36,857 nucleotides of DNA, from NCBI GenBank assembly GCA_900314255.1, contig OMUP01000123.1, positions 1 through 36,857 on the forward strand, read 5' to 3'. Below are positions 30,926 through 36,857 of the stretch, piece after piece; position 1 is the first letter of the stretch, and the number at the start of each line of letters is the position of its first letter. The stretch comes from an uncultured Lachnospiraceae bacterium (lineage in GTDB: Bacteria > Bacillota > Clostridia > Lachnospirales > Lachnospiraceae). The notes under the pieces are model-generated. The model was not told the DNA's origin and made no database searches. It saw only the letters and a list, made by a program, of their open reading frames with translations. The position numbers were made by a program, and so were the translations under genes.

Positions 30926-31966
30926 TCAGAGATTGTACTTTGTTTTGATGTTGATCTGCGTGTAAAAGTGTTCTTTTTCCGGCTTCTTTCCATCCTTTAC
31001 CATGGCGGCCAGAATCCTGAGCGCCTCGCGGCCCTGCATGTAGCCGTTCTGATCGATAATAAAATCGGCCACGTCGTCCCGCAGCAGCTTTTCATTTCCG
31101 GCCGTCTGGTCGTAAATGATCACGTACGGGCGGTGATCGGTGATGCCCAGATCACCGAACGCCTCGCCGATTCCCTTCTGACCGCTTGATACGACAAGAA
31201 TACCGGAGATGCCCGACGTCTCGCGCATGGCGTTGTCAATGATGCTGCGGACTTCCTCGCTGTCATCAAAGCTCATGCTTACGCCGCTTGTCTCCATCTG
31301 AGGGAAAGACCGCTTCGCCTCGCTCACAAATCCTTCCACGCGCCGGTTGGCCGCCGCGCTCCCGAAATGTCCCGTGATGATCAGCACCTTTCCGCTCCCG
31401 TGCAGCAGCATAGCCATCAGTCCCGCCGCGGTCCGGCCGCTCTTGCGGTTATCCATTCCCACAAAGCACGCGCGGTCTGTCCCGAGAATGTCCGTGTTGA
31501 AGGTGACCATCGGAATGCCCTTCGTCTGAATCACCTCATTCATCTTCCGGCGCACTCGTTCCTTGTCCACCGGCATGATTGCGATGCCGTCGACCTTTTC
31601 CTCCGCCAGTTCTTCAAGCATCTGCACCTGTTCGTCCGCATCCACTCCGTCGCCCGTGCGGATGAGCAGTTCAATATTCATCCCTCTGAGTTCTGCCTCA
31701 CAGTCGCGGATTCCCTTGTTGACGTCAACCATGAACGGTGCACTGCCAAGCTGCGTGATCACGCCGATCCGGTACAGCCCCTTCTTCTCATCACCGGCAG
31801 CACCCTTTGTCCGGCGGGTCTTGTGAACATAGCCCAATTCCTTCGCCGCCTTCAGTATTTTTTCCTCCGCCTCCGGGCTGATGCGTCCTCTGTGGTTGAT
31901 CGCCCGGTCAACAGTACCTCTTGAAACGCCGGCAAGCTGCGCAATATCCTGAATGGTCACTTTCAT
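30926..31966 (-). CDS. LacI-family transcriptional regulator with sugar-binding domain
   Basis: A 346-residue LacI/GalR-type regulator. The helix-turn-helix is VTIQDIAQLAGVSRGTVDRAINHRG-like (3-27), with TVDRAIN in place of the common TVSRVLN. A periplasmic-binding-protein-type effector domain follows (about 65-340). The gene start overlaps the larC stop by ATGA, so it is translated with larC. It lies directly upstream of the iolE promoter and is the only regulator beside the two matched iol operators, so it is the best candidate for the inositol repressor. That assignment is by position; a role in controlling its own larC operon is also possible. Confidence 0.9.
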   Translation of the reverse strand: MKVTIQDIAQLAGVSRGTVDRAINHRGRISPEAEEKILKAAKELGYVHKTRRTKGAAGDEKKGLYRIGVITQLGSAPFMVDVNKGIRDCEAELRGMNIELLIRTGDGVDADEQVQMLEELAEEKVDGIAIMPVDKERVRRKMNEVIQTKGIPMVTFNTDILGTDRACFVGMDNRKSGRTAAGLMAMLLHGSGKVLIITGHFGSAAANRRVEGFVSEAKRSFPQMETSGVSMSFDDSEEVRSIIDNAMRETSGISGILVVSSGQKGIGEAFGDLGITDHRPYVIIYDQTAGNEKLLRDDVADFIIDQNGYMQGREALRILAAMVKDGKKPEKEHFYTQINIKTKYNL

Positions 31967-33177
31967 ATGCGTACTTCCTGTGCCCTGATTCTCTCTCTGG
32001 CTTCCCGCAGGCTGATATTTTCCCTGATGGCAAGTGAAGCCGCATCGTCATAGTCCGCCTTGCGCCGTGTCTGATTAAATCCCGTGCTTTCCTTAATGTG
32101 CACGGTCCCGTCCGGAGTTTCAAGCTTCCGCACCCGGCTTTCCATCCGGTATCCCGTCTGAAAAAACGCACGCACGCCGATCGTAGACGTGTGTTTGAAA
32201 AACGCAGAAAGCACGGCCTCTTTCCTGTCCGGAGCGCAGAATGCCGTGATCTGAATGCCTGGCCTGCCCTTTTTCATGCCGGCCGGAACCGTATAAACTT
32301 CAGCTGCACCGGCCGCGGCAATTCTCTCTGTGGCAAATGCAATCTCCTCCGGCGTCATGTCATCGACATTGCAGTTGATGCAGAGAATATTCCCCTGCGG
32401 CTGACCATCAGAAACCATTTCTCCCAGAAGAGCGCGTACACAGTTCGCCTTCGGAAATTCCTTCTTTCCGCAGCCGTATCCGGATTTCTGAATAATCATC
32501 GGCGGCATCGGTCCGAAATCATCGACAAAATAGCCGAGAAGCGCCGCGCCGGTCGGGGTGCAGAGTTCCCCTTCAATTGTTCCGGCCTGAACCGGAATTC
32601 CCTCAAGCAGCTTTTCCGTAGCCGGTGCCGGTACCGGAAGTATGCCATGCATGCAGTGCACACTGCCAAATCCCGTAGTCACCGTGCCGGCGCAGATTCT
32701 TTCCGGCGCGAGGCGGCGGATAAGAAAACTGACCGTGATGACGTCCGCCAGTGCATCCATCATGCCGACTTCGTGGAAATGAACCTCACTAACTTCTGCG
32801 CCGTGCACCTTCGCCTCAGCTGCGGCAATCCGCTGATAGACCGCTTTGGCATCTTCCCGGACTGTTTCCGGCAGTTTCAGAGAATCAATGCGGCGGACGA
32901 TATCGTCCATATGCACAGCGTGATGATGATCATGGTGATGCTCAGCCGCTTCTGAGCTTTCCTCCTCCTGCGCCCCGTCAATCAGAACCCGCATGAGAGT
33001 TCCCTTTATGCCGCAGCGGCTGACAGTCTCCGCCTCGCAGTGCACACCTTCAAGGCCGCACCCGTTGATTTCCCCGAGGATTTTCTTTTGTTCATCTGCC
33101 GGAAACAGTTCCAGCAGGGCGGCACTCAGCATGTCGCCGGCCGCCCCCATTCCGGTATCCAGATAAAGAAGCTTCAA
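31963..33177 (-). CDS. larC: Nickel-pincer cofactor cyclometallase LarC
   Basis: A 404-residue LarC in one uninterrupted frame; in Lactiplantibacillus plantarum the gene needs a frameshift. LarC inserts nickel into the pyridinium dithiocarboxylate pincer cofactor. The start LYLDTGMGAAGDM and a histidine-rich loop (His80-82, His84-86, His89) for metal handling are typical, as are EVHFHEVGMMDALADV and the C-terminal NVDDMTPE block. It starts with TTG (33175-33177) after AAGGAG. It lies between an aldo-keto reductase and the LacI-type regulator. LarA, LarB and LarE genes are not in the window. Confidence 0.92.
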   Translation of the reverse strand: MKLLYLDTGMGAAGDMLSAALLELFPADEQKKILGEINGCGLEGVHCEAETVSRCGIKGTLMRVLIDGAQEEESSEAAEHHHDHHHAVHMDDIVRRIDSLKLPETVREDAKAVYQRIAAAEAKVHGAEVSEVHFHEVGMMDALADVITVSFLIRRLAPERICAGTVTTGFGSVHCMHGILPVPAPATEKLLEGIPVQAGTIEGELCTPTGAALLGYFVDDFGPMPPMIIQKSGYGCGKKEFPKANCVRALLGEMVSDGQPQGNILCINCNVDDMTPEEIAFATERIAAAGAAEVYTVPAGMKKGRPGIQITAFCAPDRKEAVLSAFFKHTSTIGVRAFFQTGYRMESRVRKLETPDGTVHIKESTGFNQTRRKADYDDAASLAIRENISLREARERIRAQEVRI

Positions 33178-33204
33178 AATCTTTTCTCCTTGTTTCCGCA
33201 GAAT

Positions 33205-34338
33205 TCAGGCAAGTTCCTTCGCAATGCGGTCCATCCAGTCACGGATATGAATCTTCTGCGGGCACTGAATCTCGCACTGTCCGCAGTGGATGCAGTCACC
33301 CGCGCCGCCGTGTCCGTTTCCGACCTGGAAGCTGTACTTCCTCTTTGCCTGCACTTCATTGTCGTAAATCAGCTTCAGATTCATCGCCGAGAAAATGTCC
33401 GGGATATTGATATGCTCCGGGCAGCCGCCGGTGCAGTAGTGGCATCCGGTGCAGGGGATCTGCTCGATCGTCTCCAGAATGTCCTGTGCTTTCCGAATCA
33501 CATCCCTTTCCTCTTCTGTCAGTGGCTTAAAGTCCTTCATATATGAAAGGTTATCTTCCATCTGCTGCATGTCCGACATGCCGGAGAGTACTGTGAGAAT
33601 GCCCGGCAGCGACGCAACAAAGCGGATCGCCCAGGAAGCGTACGAAGCGTCCGGATTGGCGGCGTGCAGCAGTTCCTTCACCGGTTTCGGCGGATCAGCC
33701 AGTGTCCCGCCCTTGACCGGCTCCATCACAACGATCGGCTTGCCGTGTTTTCTGGCCGTCTCGTAACACAGCCGGCTCTGAACCGACAGACTCTCCCAGT
33801 CCGCATAATTCAGCTGAAGCTGAACAAATTCCACATCCGGATGATCCGTCAGGATCTTGTCGAGCACCTCAGCCTTGTCGTGGAAGGAAAATCCGTAGTG
33901 GCGGATTTTCCCCTGTGCCTTCAGATCTCTGACAAAATCCCAGAGATGCCATTTGTCAAATTTTGGGAGACTGCGGCTGCTCACCGCGTGCAGGAGATAG
34001 AAATCAATATAGTCCACTCCTTCGCGCCGCAGCGACTCTTCAAACTCTGCCTTTGCTGAAGATTCGTCCGTGATTCCCTTCGCATTTACATTCAGCTTGG
34101 ACGTGATGAAATAGCTGTCCCGCGGATAACGGCTCGTCAGCGCAGCCTTTGCAGCCTCTTCACTTCCGTTGTACACATAAGCACTGTCAAAATATTTCCC
34201 GCCGGCCGCCAGAAATGCGTCCACCATCCGGCAGGTCTGTGGAATGTCAATCTGATCTTTTTCTACATCTGCCCTCGGCAGCCGCATCAGACCGAATCCC
34301 AGTCTGGGCATGGATCTGACCAGTTCTTCATCGATCAT
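33205..34338 (-). CDS. Aldo-keto reductase with two C-terminal [4Fe-4S] motifs
   Basis: A 377-residue fusion of an aldo-keto reductase barrel and a ferredoxin-like tail. The catalytic tetrad by family position is Asp51, Tyr54, Lys81 and His117. The tail has Cys296, 299, 302, 306 and Cys349, 352, 355, 359. This architecture is common in anaerobic Bacillota; the reaction is not established. The ATG at 34338 was chosen because AAAGGGG precedes it; an open frame 78 bases further upstream has no RBS. It is the first gene of the AKR-larC-lacI operon, 27 bases before larC. Confidence 0.9.
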   Translation of the reverse strand: MIDEELVRSMPRLGFGLMRLPRADVEKDQIDIPQTCRMVDAFLAAGGKYFDSAYVYNGSEEAAKAALTSRYPRDSYFITSKLNVNAKGITDESSAKAEFEESLRREGVDYIDFYLLHAVSSRSLPKFDKWHLWDFVRDLKAQGKIRHYGFSFHDKAEVLDKILTDHPDVEFVQLQLNYADWESLSVQSRLCYETARKHGKPIVVMEPVKGGTLADPPKPVKELLHAANPDASYASWAIRFVASLPGILTVLSGMSDMQQMEDNLSYMKDFKPLTEEERDVIRKAQDILETIEQIPCTGCHYCTGGCPEHINIPDIFSAMNLKLIYDNEVQAKRKYSFQVGNGHGGAGDCIHCGQCEIQCPQKIHIRDWMDRIAKELA

Positions 34339-34418
34339 AATATCCCCTTTCTTTACGCTTCGCGCAAAAGGATAAACGCGGGGGCCGCTCACCCCTGCTG
34401 TGTGCTTTCCTGCCATGT

Positions 34419-34424
34419 ATTATA
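34419..34424 (-). promoter_or_regulatory. -10 box of the AKR-larC-lacI operon
   Basis: The minus strand reads TATAAT 80 bases before the aldo-keto reductase ATG, in the gap after the second CHR transporter gene. A -35 is not clear. No terminator with a T-run was found between the transporter stop (34466) and this box; only a 6-base TCCATG/CATGGA hairpin is present. Confidence 0.5.
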
Positions 34425-34465
34425 TCAGATTTTCCATGCCGGATACATGGACACTCTGCCGCATC

Positions 34466-35041
34466 TCACATTCCTGCTGCCATCATGATCAGACGCACGG
34501 CCAGCTCGGCTGCTCCGCATCCAACCATGACCTTGATCGGTCCGATCTTGAATTTTCTCAGGCAGACAAGCGCTGCCACAAAATAGATGAGCTGCCGGAC
34601 CTGAAAATTGGCGAATCCTGCCGCAATGCCGTCCGGAAACAGCGCCGGCACAAGGATCAGCAGTCCCGCGGCAAAAATCATCGCCGTCACCGCCGGGCGC
34701 AGACAGGTGAGCACGCCTTTCATGATGCTCAGATTCCGGTAGCGCACGTACAGCCAGGCAAGCACTGACACGAAAATACACGAAGGCAGGCACACGCCGG
34801 CTGTCGCCATGATTGCCCCGGGGATCCCGGCGATCTGCGTGCCGACAAATGTCGCCGCGTTGACGGCGATCGGTCCCGGCGTCATCTGTGAAATCGTCAC
34901 GAGATCTGTAAAATCTGCAATCGTCATCCAGTGATACTTGTCAATTACCTGTTCCTGGATCAGCGGCATGGCAGCGTATCCGCCGCCGAAGGAAAAAGCG
35001 CCGATGTGCAGAAACGCCAGGAAAAGTTCCAGATAGATCAT
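34466..35041 (-). CDS. CHR (chromate transport) family half-size membrane protein
   Basis: A 191-residue integral membrane protein of the CHR family, about half the size of full ChrA. The start FLHIGAFSFGGGYAAMPL and the MTPGPIAVNAATFVG block are family signatures; four to six hydrophobic segments follow. Its ATG overlaps the stop of the other half-size gene (ATGA), so the two are made together, as expected for the paired short-chain CHR transporters. Members export chromate in some bacteria, but the natural substrate in gut anaerobes is unknown. Confidence 0.87.
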   Translation of the reverse strand: MIYLELFLAFLHIGAFSFGGGYAAMPLIQEQVIDKYHWMTIADFTDLVTISQMTPGPIAVNAATFVGTQIAGIPGAIMATAGVCLPSCIFVSVLAWLYVRYRNLSIMKGVLTCLRPAVTAMIFAAGLLILVPALFPDGIAAGFANFQVRQLIYFVAALVCLRKFKIGPIKVMVGCGAAELAVRLIMMAAGM

Positions 35042-35634
35042 TTCGCGCCTCCTTCCCTGCGGCTGCGCACGATGGTAATCAGAGCGCCGATCCCCGCCGT
35101 CACCAGAATAATCCAGACCACATTCACCTTCAGAAAATAATTGGCGATAAATGATGCGATCATAATGATGATCAGCAGTGCGTCGCGCCCCTTCACGATG
35201 CCGGATGCCATGTCAAACACCACATCGATGATGACCGCCGACACTCCCGCTTTCATCCCGTACAGCATCGCCTGCACGGCAAAATTGTTCTTGAACGCCG
35301 AATAAAAGTACGAGACCACCGTCAGAATGACAAATGGCGGCAGAACGGCGCCGAGTACCGACACGAGAATCCCCGGAATCCCGGCGATTTTAAATCCGAC
35401 CACAATCGCGCCGTTGACAGCAATGGCGCCCGGGGCCGACTGCGCGATGGCAACCAGATCGAGCATTTCGTCCTCATCGATCCAGTGCAGCTCATCGACA
35501 AATTTTTTCTTGAGAAGCGACACGATCACATATCCGCCTCCGAACGTAAATGTGCTGAGATACAGCGTAGAAAAAAACAGTTTCCGAAGTCTCACCGGCA
35601 GGCTCAGTTCCTGCTTTGGTTTGGGTTCAGCCAT
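35038..35634 (-). CDS. CHR (chromate transport) family half-size membrane protein
   Basis: A 198-residue partner of the downstream CHR gene. The first membrane segment has LSTFTFGGGYVIVSLL, and the second signature reads QSAPGAIAVNGAIVVG, parallel to MTPGPIAVNAATFVG in its partner. A basic loop RSRREGGAK ends the protein. The ATG at 35634 follows AGGGAGGG; an in-frame start at 35691 lies on the promoter and is rejected. It is first in the two-gene operon and divergent from a LysR regulator. Confidence 0.87.
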   Translation of the reverse strand: MAEPKPKQELSLPVRLRKLFFSTLYLSTFTFGGGYVIVSLLKKKFVDELHWIDEDEMLDLVAIAQSAPGAIAVNGAIVVGFKIAGIPGILVSVLGAVLPPFVILTVVSYFYSAFKNNFAVQAMLYGMKAGVSAVIIDVVFDMASGIVKGRDALLIIIMIASFIANYFLKVNVVWIILVTAGIGALITIVRSRREGGAK

Positions 35635-35670
35635 ACTTTCCCTCCCTTTATCGTTCTCCTGTGATTCCAA

Positions 35671-35698
35671 AGTATAGCGGATTCTTTTCATATGTAAA
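35671..35698 (-). promoter_or_regulatory. Promoter of the CHR transporter pair
   Basis: On the minus strand TTTACA (35693-35698), 16 bases, then TATACT (35671-35676), 37 bases before the start codon. The palindrome at 35709-35725 lies just upstream of the -35, the usual place for LysR activation. Confidence 0.72.
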
Positions 35699-35708
35699 AT
35701 ACTATTGT

Positions 35709-35725
35709 ATTATGGAATTCATAAT
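35709..35725. promoter_or_regulatory. LysR-type T-N11-A box
   Basis: ATTATG-gaatt-CATAAT is an inverted repeat of perfect hexamers containing T-N11-A, in the gap between the divergent lysR and CHR genes. It is centred about 53 bases before the likely start of CHR transcription. Confidence 0.65.
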
Positions 35726-35739
35726 GCTTTAAATATGTA

Positions 35740-35768
35740 TTGTTTGATATTGCTAATTATGGTATATT
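35740..35768 (+). promoter_or_regulatory. lysR promoter
   Basis: TTGTTT (35740-35745), 17 bases, then TATATT (35763-35768), 24 bases before the ATG, with AGGAGG between. Confidence 0.65.
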
Positions 35769-35792
35769 TTGTCTTACAGGAGGAAGTCAGAT

Positions 35793-36668
35793 ATGACAAT
35801 CCGAAATCTCAAAATATTCCTGCAGGTGACCAGCTGCGGAAACAGCGTCTCCGAAGCAGCCAGAAAGCTGTACATTTCTCAGCCGGCGGTGAGCGTCGCC
35901 ATCCGCGAGCTGGAGGAAGAGTATGGCGTCAGGCTCTTCGAGAGGCTGAACCGTCATTTGTATCTGACAGAAAAAGGAGAACAGTTTCTGAAATACGCCA
36001 GCCGGATCTGCGCTCTGGTGGACGATGCATCCGCCGTCATGAGCGTTGGTTCTGCCGGCAGTCTGCGCGTCGGCGCAAGTGTCAGCAGCGGCGCCTTCCT
36101 CATGCCGCGGCTCATCGGACAATTTCACGTTCAGTACCCGGACGTAAATGTCCATGTCATCACAGAGGCCTCCCTGCGGCTTGAAGAAAAGCTGCTTGTA
36201 AACGAACTGGACCTTGCCGTCTGTGAGATCCCGGTTCACAATGCTGCACTCCGGTCCAGAACCATCCTCTCGGACAGGCTCATCGCCTGTGCGTCCGCCG
36301 GTCTGAGAAGCCGCATCCAGGGAACGCTGACGGCCAGAGGCCTTTCCTCCTGCCCGCTTTTACTGCGCGAGAAAGGCTCCGGGACCCGTACAATCCTTGA
36401 CGAAGCTCTTGCAAAAGAAGGTCTCTCCTGCGAACCAGTCTGGGAATCCGGCAGCTGGGAGGCAATCCTTGCGGCCGCAAAGGAAGGTCTCGGCGTTGCC
36501 GTCCTGCCGCACATGACAGCAGAACCTGACCTGCAGGCAGGAAATCTCGTGCAGATCCCGTTCAAAAATTTCTCCCTGCAGCAGGATTTTTCTCTTGTAT
36601 GGCACAAGGACAAAATTATAACGGACGTCATGAAACATTTCACGGAACTTATCAATCCACACGCATAA
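35793..36668 (+). CDS. LysR-family transcriptional regulator
   Basis: A 292-residue LysR-type regulator. The winged helix-turn-helix fills residues 1-60 (TIRNLKIFLQV at the start, then SVSEAARKLYISQPAVS and LFERLNRHLYLTEKG), followed by the effector-binding domain with GSLRVGAS near 90 and ELDLAVCE near 142. The ATG at 35793 follows AGGAGG; an earlier TTG would place the RBS inside the gene. It is divergent from the CHR transporter pair across a T-N11-A box, so it most likely controls those genes and itself. The effector is unknown. Confidence 0.93.
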   Translation: MTIRNLKIFLQVTSCGNSVSEAARKLYISQPAVSVAIRELEEEYGVRLFERLNRHLYLTEKGEQFLKYASRICALVDDASAVMSVGSAGSLRVGASVSSGAFLMPRLIGQFHVQYPDVNVHVITEASLRLEEKLLVNELDLAVCEIPVHNAALRSRTILSDRLIACASAGLRSRIQGTLTARGLSSCPLLLREKGSGTRTILDEALAKEGLSCEPVWESGSWEAILAAAKEGLGVAVLPHMTAEPDLQAGNLVQIPFKNFSLQQDFSLVWHKDKIITDVMKHFTELINPHA

Positions 36669-36701
36669 ACGCTCTGGCGCTGGCTCACAAAGTCTGCCAC
36701 C

Positions 36702-36817
36702 GCGCATAAGCCACGCATCGCTACGCACTTCGTGCTCCCGCGATGCTCAACGGAAGCCATCCCGGATCGAACTGCAAGCAGTCCGTCCGGTCCTGGCTTC
36801 GATGCTGGCTTATGTGC
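36702..36817. repeat. Nested palindromic structured element, copy B
   Basis: An outer stem GCGCATAAGCC (36702-36712) / GGCTTATGTGC (36807-36817) encloses two hairpins. The first is GCATCGC (36715-36721) / GCGATGC (36740-36746) with inner GCAC-ttc-GTGC. The second is GAAGCCA (36753-36759) / TGGCTTC (36794-36800), then CCGGA/TCCGG and a core ACTGC-aa-GCAGT. Linker sequences GCTCCCGCG, GCTCAAC and CTGCAAGCAGTCC are shared with copy A at 25434-25608, while stem bases differ on both sides together. Non-coding, 34 bases after the lysR stop. Confidence 0.87.
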
Positions 36818-36824
36818 TAAATTA

Positions 36825-36855
36825 CGGGCAGAGAATGAAGTGCTTTCTCTGCCCG
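36825..36855. terminator. Hairpin at the window edge, probable terminator
   Basis: CGGGCAGAGAA (36825-36835) and TTCTCTGCCCG (36845-36855) form an 11-base perfect stem with a 9-base loop. The window ends two bases later, so any T-tract after it is not visible. It would fit the end of lysR or of a convergent gene beyond the window. Confidence 0.6.
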
Positions 36856-36857
36856 CT

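Noticed and set aside
33120..33180. larC start placed at an internal ATG
   Set aside because: The first internal ATG removes the conserved LYLDTG start; the TTG at 33177 has AAGGAG at a good distance and keeps the family N terminus.
36811..36820. Half-site GTGCTAA of the iol operator at the end of nested palindrome B
   Set aside because: Only one half-site, no TTGCAC/TAAWAT promoter around it and no inositol gene nearby; most likely chance.

Overview
The window looks like chromosomal DNA of an anaerobic Bacillota, most likely a Clostridia/Lachnospiraceae-type gut or rumen commensal. That is an inference from strong AGGAGG-type ribosome binding sites, TATAAT -10 boxes, many ferredoxin-type Fe-S proteins, iron-dependent alcohol dehydrogenases and sugar-acid/inositol catabolism. 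Base composition is clearly above 50% G+C by eye. No rRNA, tRNA, CRISPR array, transposase, integrase or phage gene was seen, and no gap between genes exceeds 300 bases.

Layout. 87-1001 (+): an N-acetylneuraminate-lyase-type aldolase, ending at a terminator shared with a convergent block. 1114-7333 (-): a GH31 glycosidase, purine nucleoside phosphorylase (deoD), an MtnA-type sugar-1-phosphate isomerase and a mannitol-dehydrogenase-family oxidoreductase. 7416-11810 (-): a tight tcdA / DUF362 ferredoxin-like / hypF operon, divergent from thiE (11947-12609, +). 12656-17112 (-): a Sel1-repeat protein followed by a 943-residue Fe-S flavoprotein, divergent from a HIT protein (17258-17677, +). 17760-22297 (-): an operon of flavodoxin, Lon-like AAA ATPase without protease domain, GH28 pectinase-like enzyme and iron alcohol dehydrogenase.

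22515-30754 (-): a myo-inositol catabolic region in two transcripts. iolE-iolG and iolC-iolD-iolB-adh-aldolase each have a TTGCAC-N17-TAAWAT promoter embedded in the same GTGCTAA/TTAGCAC operator. Together they encode inositol -> ketoinositol -> diketoinositol -> 5-deoxyglucuronate -> 2-deoxy-5-ketogluconate -> 6-phosphate -> DHAP + malonate semialdehyde. No iolA is present. An iron alcohol dehydrogenase sits in that position, suggesting a reductive end to 3-hydroxypropionate. The adjacent operon (aldo-keto reductase, larC, LacI-type regulator) supplies a candidate repressor.

34466-36668: two half-size CHR (chromate-family) transporters divergent from a LysR regulator, with a T-N11-A box between them.

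The most unusual non-coding feature is a pair of large nested palindromes, about 116-175 bp. One lies between iolD and iolB (25434-25608), the other after lysR (36702-36817). They share outer stem, first hairpin and a CTGC-AA-GCAG core, while many paired bases differ in a compensatory way, as expected for a conserved structured repeat.
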